Part shown: piece after piece, positions 36,201 through 49,964 of the stretch
How the letters are laid out: each line of letters starts with the position of its first letter
How positions within the stretch are numbered: position 1 is the stretch's first letter
NCBI GenBank assembly: GCA_029207755.1
Contig: JARCOQ010000003.1
Coordinates: forward strand, 3,176,259-3,240,258
Reading direction: 5' to 3'
Origin: Chamaea fasciata
Taxonomy: Eukaryota > Chordata > Aves > Passeriformes > Sylviidae
Length of the DNA: 64,000 bases
Position numbers and translations under genes: made by a program
The notes under the pieces: model-generated
What the model was told of the DNA's origin: nothing
Database searches by the model: none
The model's input: the letters and a program-made list of their open reading frames with translations, nothing else

Positions 36201-38779
36201 TCTGTACCTTCAAAATAGTTCTCCACAGCACTGTAAAGGCTTTCTGTTGGTAACAGGGAGGTGGGTTAGGGTTATTTAGGAAGTTAGGTGTAGCAGGGAA
36301 AATACTGCAAAAATCAGAAAAAAAAGGGGGATCTGCAGAGAAAAAGGTGCAGCGTCATGAACCGAGTTTTCTTACCCCTGATTTTCTTACTGTCAGCATT
36401 GTGAACTGAGTTTTCTCACCCCTAATTTTCCATAAAGCCAGGCTGCTGGATGGCAGGTTGGAGCTGAGTCACACTCATGGAAGAAGTTGTGTGGCCAAGT
36501 GCCCTGGATACCCCAGATAACGCTGCTCCAGGGTAGCACAGCATCCCACTGAAATCCATGTGGGATTGTTTCCTCTTCTACAGCTCACAGTGGGAATCCA
36601 CACAAGGCTTTTAAAGTTTAACAGTTTCTGGGTGTTCAGGAATTCCTGTCCATGACTTCTAAATATCATTAGGGAAAGTTGTAAGAAGATTCCTTCCCCG
36701 ACCTAAATCCAGCTTAGGTTTTCCATCAAATGGAAAGGGAAGGCTCTTGTCACCTCTGTTAGGAGCTGGGTCACCCTGTACTCTTGTTTAATGAATTTGA
36801 CAACACAGACGTGGTAGAAAAGCAGGGGATGAATGTAATTTCATTTTCACTTTGCCTGTTTCATGTGTTTGCATTGCATTTGCAGTACATCCATCCCATG
36901 CTTGCCCCTGAATTTCCAGCTTTAAAATTTCTATCAAATACATGTTGGGACTTAAGGGGAAGACACGTCACCCCAGCACCCCCAGCTCTCCCCACACCCA
37001 GTTCTCATCATTCTGTTGATTTCACCCTGTGCCCTGTCTTGCTCTCCTCTATCCATGGCTGGGTGGGAGGAGTGGGGAGATGGGAACAGCCCCACCAATG
37101 TGAGCCCTTGCACGAGGGGAGGGTCTCCCTCCCACTCCCCTTTGCCACAGTCCCCTCTTCCCTCCTCCCACGCTTCCTGCCTGCCAAACACATTGCCTAG
37201 GACAGGAGGAGGCTAAAAAAAAATTTAAAAAAAAGGAAAGAAAGAAAGAAAAAAAAAAAAAAAGAAAGGGAATTGTTTTCAGAACACTTCATGTGCCCAA
37301 GTGGACCTGGGAAGGGTGGAGGCTGGGGAGAAGACGCACACTTTGGCATCAGTGGGACTTATAAAGTTGACTCTCATATTTTGCCTCACTCCCCTCTGTA
37401 CTCTTTTCACGAACAGAAATACACACTTTTCACATTTTGATTACACCAGGCTCTATCCCAGCTACCTCCTAGATGATGGGGAGGCACCAGACCAAAGAGC
37501 CAAGACCACCAACGCCACTGGTGTGGAGGAAGAGAGGACAAGCCAGGGATTTAGGGAGGCTTGATCCCCCTCTCTCCACTTGGCTGATACCAAGAATATC
37601 ACCAGCAATAGCAAAGTCCTCGTGAAAACCTTTTCTGCCTTGTGCAGCAGGAAAGCTGGTTATGGAATTGGCACTGCCAAAGGAATGGCACGTTGAGAGG
37701 TGGCAAGGCAGGAGCCCTGTCTGCCCCACAATGGATATTGCAGTGAAGTGTAAAGATATCCACTTCTTCTTTAAGAACAAAAACGTGGGTTAGGATGGGG
37801 GGGGAAAAAAAAAAAGACCCCTAAGCCTAAATATTTCCAGGTTTGCTCACCCCCGTGGGTTTGGTGCACTCTGTAGCTGCTTGACCTGCAGGGCCTTTCA
37901 AAGCTCTCTGCAAGTCCCTGTGCCAAAATAAATGTTACTTTACCATCAAGTAGGCAGAAGAATGAAAACTGTAAGATGTGTGAGTGAGAAAAAAAGAGCC
38001 GAAACAGGAAAACCCCTTTCTTCTGTTTCAAAAGTCCTGGATGATCAAGGCAGTTCTGTTCACTCTGATTTAATCAGTTCGCAGATACCCAAATACACAT
38101 CCAGCCATGGAAAGTGCTCTCCCTTTGATTCCAGCAAAATCCTTTCTAATTCTCTTTAAATGTTCCAGGGCTTTTTGAAATGATTGCTATCAATGCCAAC
38201 CAAATGCTTTAGATCTCCTATTTTTTTTTTTTTTTTGAGTTTGCCTGTCTTAAAGTACTTGCTTTATTCCTATGCAGCCCAGTTGCAGCTGTACATGGAA
38301 AAAGTATCTAGAAAACAGATCTGGTTTGCTTTAGCCTTTATGCCATATAGAGTTAGACACTTTAACCTTCTTTACATTTACTTAGTTGCTTTAATATGAT
38401 TTCTGTAACCCCTATATGTTCTTTTTTTTCCAGATAACTTATTAAATATTTATAATACAGTAGCCCATACGCATTACGTAGGCTGGACTTTTATTACATT
38501 AGGCTCGACACAGCTATCTAGTAAATCATAAGTCATGTCCCTCCTAAAAGTTAAAAAACCAGGATTGTTCAGCTAAGCTTGGACTGAATTTACCAGCTCA
38601 AAAAAAAAAAAAAAAAAAAAAAAGCTAAGATGGTTAAAACAATAGATAGACTTGTTTAACCAGAAAAAAATTAGATCTGAAGAGCTGACTTGCAGTTCTT
38701 GGGAGTCCAGTGCACCAGCTATAGGTACTGGTGACTTTTTATGCTGAGGCATGGACAACAGCTCTTGCAGCCACCATGA
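33276..38779. other. Non-coding DNA; one exon-like segment noted
   Basis: No gene is supported. A strong pyrimidine-rich acceptor (ending ctctctgtcag at about 35401) precedes the longest plus-strand opening here (163 codons, 35381-35872). No donor/acceptor chain follows and no domain is recognised. An A-rich stretch lies at 37217-37265, T-runs near 38221-38236, and a 24-base A-run at 38600-38623. Confidence 0.35.
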
Positions 38780-38936
38780 GAATGCTGCTGCTTCTGCTTC
38801 CATCACTGCTTCTCTCTTCCCTCCCTCGCCTTACTGGCTGGACAAGATTTCTCCCCAGCATGAGCCTGCATTCCTTGCTACTGCGCTGATGTCTCATGCA
38901 CTCCATCCCAGGGTGGTGTGGGGTTCCCAGCTCTGG
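38780..38936 (+). repeat. Unclassified dispersed repeat, copy A
   Basis: This aligns with 40428-40567: gatttctcccca, then gagcctgcattccttgct versus gagcttgtatcccttgct, and catcccag...agctctg. It ends just before an LTR (38956). I cannot name the family. It could be a fragment of an older retroelement into which the LTR inserted. Confidence 0.6.
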
Positions 38937-38955
38937 AAAAAAAATATTTCCTAGC

Positions 38956-39488
38956 TGTTGGAACATGGAGGCTGAAAATTCCAGCCTTTCTGAGCTAGAA
39001 GGTGCTGACCATCAAGCAAGCACTGCATTTGACTTGAGGCCTTGGAACAGGCTCCCGAGATTGAGTGATAGCGCTTGTGGGTATGCAGTTTGAATAGTAT
39101 CGTGTGATCTCACAGGGTGAAAAACCTTTGATTTAAGGTTTTAGTATACAGTAATATGTGTGAGTAAAGATGGAGGATTTTGGGTGTTGTCTAAGTCCTT
39201 CTTCACCTTCTTCTTCCTTTTTCTTCATGGGTTTGGGAGGTTTTCTGTAATTGGGTGAGAAAGGTCCACATTGCAGGCCTTGGGTGGCCATTATTGTGTC
39301 AAAAGTATAAATAATACAGGTAATTGGGTAATTATTGCTTAAATAATCTTGGAAAGAGTTAGAGGTGCTCCATTTGACCTCACTTCTCTATCTTGCTAGT
39401 TAGAGCTCACGGCTGGTGAGTCCGTGCATAGATAAGAAATAATAAACATCCAAGTCTCAACTCAAACCTACATTTCCCGTGTTACTCA
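38956..39488 (+). mobile_element. Solo LTR, family 2, copy A
   Basis: The segment tgttggaacatgg...cgtgttactca aligns along its length with the reverse complement of 56061-56599. Shared blocks include gcaagcactgcat, gaggccttggaa, attgagtgacagc, tcacagggtg, ggttttagtatacagtaata and the polyadenylation-signal region aataataaacatc. The order (promoter-like AT segment, then AATAAA near the 3' end) fits an LTR. The copies are diverged (roughly 70-75% by eye) and I see no clear target duplication, so boundaries are approximate. Confidence 0.65.
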
Positions 39489-40427
39489 TCCTGGCCTTGG
39501 CAGAGAAAAAAGAAACCAGAACTGTCACACCTAGCTAAGTCCACCCCACCCCAGTGGTGGTGCCTCAAGTGAGGGTAACATCTCTAGCACCTGGACTCTT
39601 CCATCCTCAGGTAGGCTTGGACTTGTGTGCACTGGGCTTCCAAGCTTAGACAGAAAAACACTCTCCCAGGCTTCCTTCCCCAAGGGATCATTTTTGCAGC
39701 TAACATTCCTTCATGCACTGTCCGCTCTGCTGTCACTAAAGCACAGCTTTCCAGCAATTTGGGAAGGAATACACTCCCCACTCTGCGACGCTTCCTTCGC
39801 CCAGCTCGGAAGCAGGAACCGGGCGGCTGGGTCTGAGGGTGGCTGCCTCTCACCCGCCTTGCTCCAGAAAAAATGCCATAAAAAAACGGCCATAAAAACG
39901 CCGTCTGAAAACTTCTCAGGACTTTTCCAAGCTGGAGCTGCCTTGAAAGGCTTCAGACCACATTGCCATATGGATTGGTGGCATATGGTTTAATGCACGC
40001 AACGCTGCCGCTGCTCCTGCGTCACCACCCTCCCCTTCCTTGATGGGGCCAGCCATCCCGCAGGGATGGATTCACTTTAGGATGGCCCTTCACATGTTTT
40101 TTGCACTCCCTCCAGCTCAGTGCTGCAGCTTTCTCCAGTCTCTTTTGCACTTTCTCCAGCCACTGGCACCATTTGTGCTCCCAATCAGCCAGGTAGAGGC
40201 AACGTAACATGCACAAAAACATGCCGCCTCCTCTCCACCCCATTCACGTTTGGTTTTTTTCTTCCTCACTCAGAAACTTCCACTGGAAGCATTCAGGAGC
40301 AAACAAAATGTTTTATGCTTCAGCTGGAAAAGTTTTATTTCTTAGTTAAAAAGGCTTATAGCATATCTGACTTTTTTCTTCTCTTTCTTACATTCCACAC
40401 CATTTGGAGTGTTAGGATGACAGACAT
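39489..40427. other. Non-coding DNA with a small CpG-rich patch
   Basis: A CpG-richer patch lies at about 39780-39910 (ctgcgacgcttccttcgcc, aaacggccataaaaacgccg). It is too short to be a promoter island by itself. No exon is supported. Confidence 0.35.
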
Positions 40428-40567
40428 GATGCTGCTGCTTCATTCCATCACTTAGTCCATGAGCCATAGGCACGTGAGATTTCTCCCCAAAACGAGCTTG
40501 TATCCCTTGCTGCTGTTCTGATGCCTCACTCACCCCATCCCAGTACAATGTGAGAGACATAGCTCTG
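40428..40567 (+). repeat. Unclassified dispersed repeat, copy B
   Basis: Partner of 38780-38936 in the same orientation, about 75% similar by eye. Both copies begin with gctgctgcttc...ccatcact and end at agctctg. Confidence 0.6.
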
Positions 40568-43500
40568 AATAAATCCCCTCTGGAGTTAATTTTTTTGAAA
40601 AAACTTCTTTATTTTTTGAACTCCTGTTCCTCTCCTTGCCCAATCTCCTCCCTGTTCTCTAGCTCCCTTAATTTTACCTTGCCTTTCCCACTTTGAAAAA
40701 CCATATATGAAACTACATGAAACAGCATACTTGCTTTTGTGGGGTTTCAAAAACAAAACCAAGACTAACTGAAAAAGACAACGGAACACTTTATTTGGGA
40801 GGAAGGTAGGAGGAATTCTTCTTTTTCTCATCTTGAAAATTTTCTCTTGGCTCCTGTTGGGTTGGGTTTTGATTTCACTTGCACCACATAACATAAAGAA
40901 ATTGCAAACCATGGTCCAGCTCCCCACATTTTTGCTTCAGGCTGCCCAAACTCTGCCCACAAACAGACCACAAGAGTACAAGGCATTTACACCCAAGGGA
41001 TTTAACACAATATTGATCTGAGAGAAACCTGTTGTTTGCAGGTGGAGTTGCCCAAGTAAAGCAACATATCCAGCTGCAAAAAAAGAGGAGGTAGCCAGAC
41101 AGTGGGGGGGAAAAAATTATGATCTTTACCAAGAACAACAATAATGATAAGGAACCAAGAATACTCATCACCAAGACATCAAGGTGAAGTGATACCAGGT
41201 AAGTCTAGTCTGCAGGAGTAGATCATTCAGCCAAGATTTCTATTGAAGTGGAGGCTGAAATTTGCCTGCTTTTTCCAAGCCTCGTGACATTTTTATATAG
41301 GAAGTTGCCTCTGACTGAGCTTTCCTTCTTCACTCATAACAAATACACTTTCTTTGCACTCATTTGAAGCCAGTACTCCAACTGATAAACAGCAAGCTGA
41401 AGTTAAAACTAATAAGACAGTTAAAAACAAACAGCCCTTTCCAGTCTTACAGGTTAAGAAGGACTTGTTGATACACTCATGTCCCACACATGAACCTTGC
41501 TGCTCATGCTTTGCACCATCCAAATGCCATATGTGAAGCTCTACTGTTTTCCCCTCCCTTTCCCCCCTCCCCTGCTTCTTTAAAACGATTTTGCTTGGTT
41601 TGAGGAAGAGGGAAGATGGGCAAGCTTCCACTGAAATCTCCACTGACCATCTTGACAGTAGATTTTCCTGCCACAGACTCGTGACCCATCATATCCCGTG
41701 AGATTGAGACAAATGTGAATTTTTGGACCATATTTGTCTCCAGATTTTGGCTGCTACGAGCCATCAGTGTGTTACCCCACTCGGAGGAAATATATGGCAT
41801 GTGCTTGACCCTGACTGGAGAACACATTTCCACGGCATAATACACAAAAAATAAACAGGCACTCTCTGTTTTCCAAACCTTCAGGAGAGGCAGCTCCTGT
41901 GGGCTGAATATTTCTTTATTTCCACATACCAATCTCTCCTTGCCTTCGTTCTGCCAAAGAATTTTTCTGTCTTACCCACCCACATCCCCTGCAAAAAAAA
42001 AAAGGGTAATGAGAGAGGGTCTATGTGGGTAATGCATGCCTTCTTTAAAATTTATCATATCTGGGGTTAAAAAAATAAAATATCCCTTTTTTTCCCCACT
42101 TCTAAGAGGCAATTTTATATCCAAAGACAGAAAGGTAATAGTTTTTGCATTGTAGTTTCAGTATTTTTCTTTTTTTTAAACCCAACAATGGTGAAAAGAT
42201 GTGATTTTTACATGCAAATGGGAAGAAAAAGCCAGAACACACCATGGGAACATGTTTAAGAAGTTGATTTATGTTTCATACTAAGCCTTACACCTGCAGT
42301 TCAAGCAAAACTCAACTTTGCCGCCCCACAGAGTCTAGTTTATTAGGTATCAAGGAGTCACAAGAAGCCATGTAATTAAAACTGTAATTAACTGGAAAAG
42401 GAAAGTGCCACCTGAGTTTTGAGAGGCTGTCAATTTTCTTTCCATTACAGCTTTCCTTCTGCTTCTTTTGTCTATAGGGTGCGTTTTTCCCTCATCTTGA
42501 TAAAGAAAAACAAATGTGGGTTTTCTTTTTTTTTTTTTTCTCTCTTTATTAACTAGAGAAGCCACCAAATTCTCTCATGTTTTCACTATTGGGGAAAAAA
42601 AAAAAAAAAAACACCAAAACTGAGACACTCAGTTTTGAGCTCGGATGCAGGTTTCTCTCAGCAGCTGTGTTTGCCAACAGGTGTCAAGTGTGGTCCAGGC
42701 AGGAAAAAAATAAAAACCTGAAATGTCCTATTGGGGCAGGGTTAGCTGAGTTCAAAGCCTATTTTAACACACAAAAAAACCCCCATAATCAATGCCCTTT
42801 AGAGAGGGGATCTTGTTAAAATGCATGACCTCGCTGCCAAGCACCAGGAGTCCCTGGATCCAGCACGTCCCTGCCAAGGTTGCTGGATCCCGGCGGGACC
42901 ACCACGGGATTCCTGCGGGCGAGACAGGGCCACACGCAGCAGGACAAAAACACATCCAGGAGAAATACGAGGTGACGTGATGGGCTTTGATTTAAAAGTG
43001 AAAAGGGGCCCAATCCCGCTCTGGCCAAAGGAAGTAAATCTCCCGATGGTTTGGGTGAGACGTGGAGCCGGCCCTGTCCTCCCCTTGCCTCACCCGGAGA
43101 AAAGTTCTGGGGAATCAGAAAGAAGTGCCCAGAATAAACAGATCATTATTTGATTGGATTGGATTAATTCTTAACAGATAATTGTTTGGTAAGATTTAAA
43201 GAAGAAAAGACTTAGGCAGACTTGAAAGAAAGTCATAGTGAAACAGAGCTGAAGAGTAATTTCCTAAAAGGGAAGAATGATGAGAGCAAAGATAGCATCT
43301 ATCCTAAGGTTCATTACGAGGGAGATTTATGAATATATAGAAAATTTTGCAGAGAGAGATGTTTGTCTTTAGACTGACACTCTTCATTTTCCATCTAACA
43401 GGTGACAATATCCCATCAAGCGAAGTACCAGCCTTGAAAAGGGAAGTTATTACTTCAAAAAGCTATTTTGCTTTGGTGTCATTCTGATGGGCTTAGGGTT

Positions 43501-46500
43501 TTTTTCCCACCCCAGCCTTAATTATTTGTGTCATCTCCCCTCATGAAATAGCCCCAGCTTGCAAGGCAAAGGTCTTGGGACCTTCTGGGTTTGAAGGCAG
43601 ATCTCGGCTGGCACTAATTTGGGGAAGTGAGCCGGAGGTACCTGCAGCAGATGACACACAAGGCTCAGCTTCTTGTTCAGCTACAAGTCAACAGGGGCAC
43701 CCCCTGACCATCTGTGGTCTATAAATTACAGTAACACCAGCACACACTGCTTGTAAATCACCAAAGAACAGGCTTTACCTTATGACACATTACATGAACC
43801 CTGTTGGATATTCCAATAAACTCCCATAAACCATCCGATATAAACTCTGGGTTATGTTTCTTTGGAGGGCAGGAGAAAAACCTGGGCTTTTCTGCACTTG
43901 CACGAACTTCTTATGGGTGAAATGAAGACGTGGCCTGAGCTATGTTGTGTGTTTGTGCACCTTGTTTTCTTACAGAAGAGATTTCCTTCTCTCTGCCTTC
44001 ACTATTACCATAAATATTTCACTTTCCAAAAGTGCATCAGCCTTGAGGTGGCCAGGCTTACCATTCTTCTGAAGAAAAGAAGCCACTACTTATTCAAAAA
44101 AATGCAGTTTTATGTGAGCCTGCATGACTTATCCTCCATCCCTCCTACACCAAGCACAGGTAGATTAACAGGAGAGGCTCACCCACGTTTTTTCCTTTTG
44201 GAGGAGCAAGAAGATCCAACACATGAGCTCAGGCCTTTGGATATCTCTTACCTGACATGACGGAGCCCATGTCTGCAAGGAGATTGTATGAGCAGATGTT
44301 TTGACGCATGGTTGGTTGTGTGTTCCCACAGTTCATGGCTGGTTAGGACCACAGACACTCCGCTGAGAAACCTGGCACCTGGCTTTAAACCTTCTCCCAA
44401 GACCTGACAAAGGATTGCTGCTGAGAATTATAAACCCTGCATTTAGCCTGTTGTCATGGGAATAAAATAATCAGTAAAATAACTTATTCAGAATGTGGGA
44501 CATAGGCCAAAGTGAACACTGATAAATGTTATTTGACCAGCTTTTTTTTTTTTTGCTGACCATGAGCAACTGTGGGCTGCAGTGGCAGTGTCACAACTTC
44601 TTGGCAAGTTCCTTGGCTGAAGCTGAAATCCCAGCCCCTCTCAGGAGGCAGTGGGAGCCCTGCAGCCACCCCACTCACACACAGAAAAGCTTCCTAAGGC
44701 TACACTATTTTTATCTGGGTTTCTGGAGGCTGTTGGTGGAGCTGGGTGCTCATCACGATCCACGTGGGTGCGCGGGTGTGTGGGCGCACACCTGCACCAA
44801 CACAGATTTAAATTAATCAGGTGACTGCAGCCAAAATGGTCAGATATTCCCCCCTCATGGAGAAAAGAAACCAAGGCAACCACGCCTGCCTCCCCCCGTG
44901 GAAATGGAACTCAACAGTCTGTAGACATGACAGAATCCACATCTGCCAGAGCAATCCAAGGGAACCTACCATCCCTTGCTCCCTCCACTTGTGAGCACAG
45001 AGTAAATTAATGTTCATATCAGGACCACCAGCACTGCATGATCCCAGTGTTGCCCAGCAAGCCCACACCTGACTGAAACATTTTGAGCAGTCTCAGGAGC
45101 AATTTTCAACTCACCAGAAGTGTAAATTTGTAGCATTTATTGAATCTAGCTTGGGCCTGTCTAGTTAGTTTAGTTTCAGAAAAATTGGTGAATAAAATAA
45201 AGTTGACTTTTAAATCTATTTTACTCAGAAGAAAACCCACTTCTATTTGAATGTTACATTGAATTTTCCTGGAGGAAAAGAGAGACCGTTTAATACAGAA
45301 ATATAATTAATCTTTATCAGCACAGAAAAAAACACTCAGTGATTTTCAGTCAGGGAATTTTTACTTTGCAAACTTTTAAATTCAGAAGCAACATACAAGG
45401 ATCATATTTTGCAGTGCTTTCCCACCCAGCAAGTGAACCAAAACCCCACAGTGAGCCAATGGGAAGCCCTAAATCAGGTCTGGGCATCATGGCACTGAGG
45501 GTCTACTGGGCTCATCCATGGAGACCCCCAACACTGGGGGTTCCTCAAGGGGGTTCAGCCTCCTCCTTTACCTTCCCACTGCCTTCCCCATCAGACCCTT
45601 TCTGCGCACTCTGACAAGGAGAAGTGATAGTGCTGTTGCTGGTTTTTAACAAGGTTTGGAAAGCGTTCAAGTGCCTGACTAAGTGGTTGGAAACAAGGAA
45701 GCAGAAGGATGTTTTGGCATCCTGCGACGTGTGCGTGAAGAGCACAGACACAAACACATCGGATGCACATACTGTAAAACAAGATAACAAGGAGAGTACA
45801 AACTAATAAAAGCCTATTAAAACATCGTGGAGGCCATTGCTGCTCGCCCGCGTGCCTACTTGTGTTTAAAAAGCAAATATTTCATGTGAACGTGCAATTC
45901 AAACATGACTGATCACAGATATAACTTTCAGCAACCTTTAGATGCATAATGCCATCCTGTAATTAATGTAGCCTATCCTGAAATTTGAGGGATTTATTGA
46001 TACTGGCAGAAACATTTGCAAATAACTTGGGGAAGTTCATGACATACCTTTTGTCTCAAGGGATTTCATTCATTTTTTTCCCTTTTTTTTTCTCCCCCAG
46101 CTACCATCAATAATTTCATTCAGAGCCCTTACCATGTGACGACAAATGCTGTTGGAAATCCTCAGCAGAAAGTTTAAGGAAAGTACCAGCACGGAGAAAG
46201 AGCCTCATTGTGTTTTTATTTGTTTTGTTCTCCTTCACTTACAGTGAAATATATATAACCATGTCCAAGGGGATTGCTTTTGAGGTCTGCAATGAAAAAA
46301 AAAAAAATAAAAGCAAAAGCAGGCCATAGGCATAGAAAGCTGCAAAAGGATTTTATCGAAAATTTCCAGGAAAATCTATGGATAGATCCTGTTAGTTGCT
46401 GCCTGGGCACAAGGTAGCACTGGAATGTCATCTATTGGTATGACCAGACACACATGTAGGGAGGTAATAAAAGCTTTATAAGGGATAAAATAACATAGTT

Positions 46501-47602
46501 GGGTGAAAAATTGTTTGCATAAAGCCCTTTCCTGGAGGAATGTAGGTGTCAACACTCTCATCTTTGGAAAGGTGCTCGTTTAGGGGGTCAACAAGGAATA
46601 AGAGGCAAATCCTAATATTGTGGCACGTGTTCCTCATGCTCTACAATCACCGCAACTGCAAAACTTGGCCATGGCCCTACAGACATGTATTTAAAATTTT
46701 CTGCAATAACAAGGATGAGAAATATCACATAATTTTTTTTTTCTTTTCCTAGAGAGGGTTTCAATACCTGACGACTACACAGTGCCAGCACATGGTGACT
46801 GCATCCAAAGCATCAGATGGCTGGCTATTCTGCTGTCACCAAGCTGCATCTAAGTAGGTTAGTGGAGCGAGTTGGCACGTGTTCCCCCTCTCCTGATCTT
46901 CACATTTCTCCATGGTTTCTCTCAATATTGTAAAGAATTTCTTATGCGGGACTATTTTATGGTCACAGTTTGTTTTTTTTTTTTGCCCGTGAATATTTGT
47001 ACTCACACTCACAGGGTTAAACGTGGTAAGGCAAAAGAGTAACAGTTATTGTAGGAAATTGTTCAGGGTTTTTGTTGCTGTTGTTTGTTTGCTTTGATTT
47101 TTTTAAAAGAATCTTTTTTCTTATATTTTTTTCCCTAAGGCCTAAATTTGAGGTTCTCCTGTCACATGACATACAAACCAGTCTTTTACACAAAAAAGAA
47201 AAGCCGGCAATACCTGGGAAAGCACACCGAAATGTGCTTCTCTGCTACGTGTTCCACTGAATTGAATGCACTGGGTGCATTTCAAAGGCCAAGCAGAGAC
47301 ATGCTGATGTATGAATGGCTCCTCTTCAAATCCTGGGGGGAGCCCAAGCCATCTCCATGGCTTCTTCAGCTCTTCCACCTGCTTCCCACTCTACTGCATT
47401 GGGTGGCCTGGTTTCCTCACACTTCACTCTGACACATCATCAACATTTCCAATAAAGCAGTGTCTCCAGCTCAGTGTCCACAAACCCCCACTCCACTAAA
47501 CTGGGGGTTTGTTTTTGTAGGGGAAAAAAACTCCATTTTGTGCTTTCTGCTGCGTTTAGGGAGAGGGAAGGTAGGTGTCTGCCAAATGGAATATGGCACT
47601 TC
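40568..47602. other. Non-coding DNA, nothing firm
   Basis: No gene is supported. A plus-strand donor-like ATACCAG|gtaagt at about 41201 has no convincing acceptor. A small CpG-richer patch lies at 42870-43080. Short T- and A-runs are scattered. The 132-142-codon ORFs near 41504-41932 and 43862-44260 have no domain. Confidence 0.4.
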
Positions 47603-48053
47603 TGATGCCTTGGGAAGGCTGACCTGAAATAGAGACTGGACAGAGATAGAGAATAAAGTAGGGATTGATTGAAAGGCGTTTAAGGATCCACCTTGGGCAG
47701 GACAAGAGCCTGACCAGGGCTACACCCAAGGTGGACTAAGAATGGCCACAAAATGGCTGACCGATCACAAGGTCTTACATTTTTATAAGTTTTGTTCCAT
47801 TTGCATATTGGGGTTGAAGTTTCCAATTCCAGCTTCAGGTTGTGAGGTCCCATCCTTCTTGTTCCTCCCTTTAGCCCACCCTTGTTTGTGCTTTTGGGGC
47901 TGAAAGTTGTCCTTGGTCTTCAGCAGGAAAAGGATTTGTTTTGTGTCCCTACTCTGTGAAGAGAGCTGAGTAACACTTCCTATGAGGCTCAGAACTTCAC
48001 CCCTGGGCAGCACAGAATCTGAAAAACATGAAAGCTGAAACTGAGAGGCATCA
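47603..48053 (-). mobile_element. Solo LTR, family 1, copy 2 (inverted)
   Basis: Read on the minus strand it starts TGATGCC and runs through ttctgtgctgcccaggggtg, caaatccttttcctgctgaa and the TATA-like acttataaaaatgtaag. An AATAAA-type signal and the end AAGGCATCA follow, about 451 bp in all. It matches 469-916 and 61729-62177 throughout. Flanks are cttc and cttt, again one mismatch from a 4-bp target duplication. No internal retroviral sequence adjoins. Confidence 0.85.
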
Positions 48054-49770
48054 CTTTTCTCCTCCAAGACTGAGGAGGAAGAATTTCTGAATCAGGAACA
48101 TAAAACATTCTCACTGACTCCTGTCTGGCTCTGGTGGGGGTGGGCTGACCAGCCAAAATGGGCATCCCTCTTCCTGTGAGTGGCAGGAGGGTTCCTGACT
48201 GCCCTGATTGATGAGAGAGCTGTGCTGACACTGAGGTAGGGAAGGGTTTATCCCACCAGCAATGAGTTCCCCCCAAAAATGGACATGGGAAGCTGCCAGG
48301 GGAAGAATCACGTGTTGATATTTTCTACCTCTCAAGGGAAAATCAAATCAAAATAGGAATTAAAAATGGGATTTAGCTTCCCACCTTCTCCCACTCTTTT
48401 TGTCTGGTTTTATATATTTCAGTGTATCTACAAATAATGGTTAAAAAATGCTTATGGTGTGATAAGCCATCTCTCCAGCTTGTTTAGGCACCTGATGCCT
48501 TCAGGGTGAAGCAGTGTACCAGGGTGTGAACTGAAGTCACCATCCAAGGTACCTGCAGAAAGCGAGTGGGATCCACCAAATCAGTGCATTCTCCTCTTCT
48601 AAAAATCTCTTACATGAGAATTTTTTCTTTTGGCTTCTCTTCTGGCAGGGCCATGGATGAAACTCATGTTGTTTCAGGCAACTGAAGAAAAAAAATACAT
48701 AAAAAAATCAGCTAACCAAACCCATGACTGGGCATTTCTGTTGCAGGCAATCTCAATGTCTTTCCCACTTGGGAGAAGAGCTCCGTACTCCAACCCAAAT
48801 TTCTCCCAGCCTCTGTCCCCATAGCACCAGGAGAGCCCCAGTTTTGGAGTTTTGAGGCCCCAAAACCCCCCAGGAGCAGCATGGAGGGATCTGATGTGCC
48901 ACCATCAGGGGGCTGAAGCTGTCAGCTGCAGGGATGAAGAATTTGAGGTTGGCTGTCGGAGCACTCAGAGCTCGGGAGGGGTTTGGAGAGACGCAAGCTG
49001 GTGTTACATAAAACACTGACTCACGCTGAGAAATCACGAGTTTTTGAAAGTCTCAGCTGAGGAATGAACAAAACCTCAAGCTGCATGTTGCTTACAAATG
49101 AGCAGGAACTGGGGGATGCTGGGGACCTCTGAAAATCTGGCCTTGGCTCAGGGTTTTTTCAAGTTCTGCCACTACTCCAGGGAGGAACTGAGAGCCACGT
49201 TCACCTGCCTGGGGAAAATAAGGCCCTCTGTAATTTCAAGGGAAATCAGTGTGGGCATTTCAGCTTCACCCATTGGAAAGGACTCCTTAAGATAAACAGA
49301 AGTTAATTTTTTCCCCCCTCTGGTTTTGGGTTTTTTTTTCATGCCACTGTGTGTGATATTGAAAAGTTCATCATCCAGAATATTTGCTTTTTGTCGGGGG
49401 TATCTAAGCATGCAAATGTTTGTGGTTTCATTTGCTGGGCAGAAAGAGTTGTGGGACTTGGCAGTCTGTGTTGGTCTATGGTTTCTGTGAATGCCTGGAT
49501 GTGATTCTTCCTGGGGCATTATGGGTTACTCAAATCCTGTCCCATTATACAGGTAATTTGTGTGCCACAAAGATGGTGTGTACATATGCAAAAGAAGTAC
49601 AAGAATGAGACTTCCTGCCATGTGTTAGAAATACTGGCCAAAACCATTTGCACTGTGATATTTAAATCAGACTTTTTAAATCCCTGGTTAGAGACATATG
49701 CAAGTAGTTGATTTTTGGATCCTTTACAATTTTCTCTCTCTCTCTGTTCTTATATTCAGTAGGTACTAAG

Positions 49771-49771
49771 C

Positions 49772-49817
<46 letters not shown>

Positions 49818-49826
49818 TATACACAC
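49771..49826. repeat. (TC)n-(CA)n compound microsatellite
   Basis: About 15 TC units run directly into CA units (tctctctctcacacacacacacaca). A shorter TC run precedes it at 49733-49745. Confidence 0.95.
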
Positions 49827-49925
49827 ATGCACATAAATTATTCAGGGGATTCAATAAAGCACTGGTTGCCTGATTATGTTTGTCCAAATTTGAAAAAAAA
49901 ATGTTGCCTTCTATCAAGCCTTATT

Positions 49926-49927
<2 letters not shown>

Positions 49928-49963
<36 letters not shown>
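49928..49963. repeat. 36-base T-run
   Basis: An uninterrupted T homopolymer. The length is likely approximate in any assembly. Confidence 0.95.
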
Positions 49964-49964
<1 letters not shown>

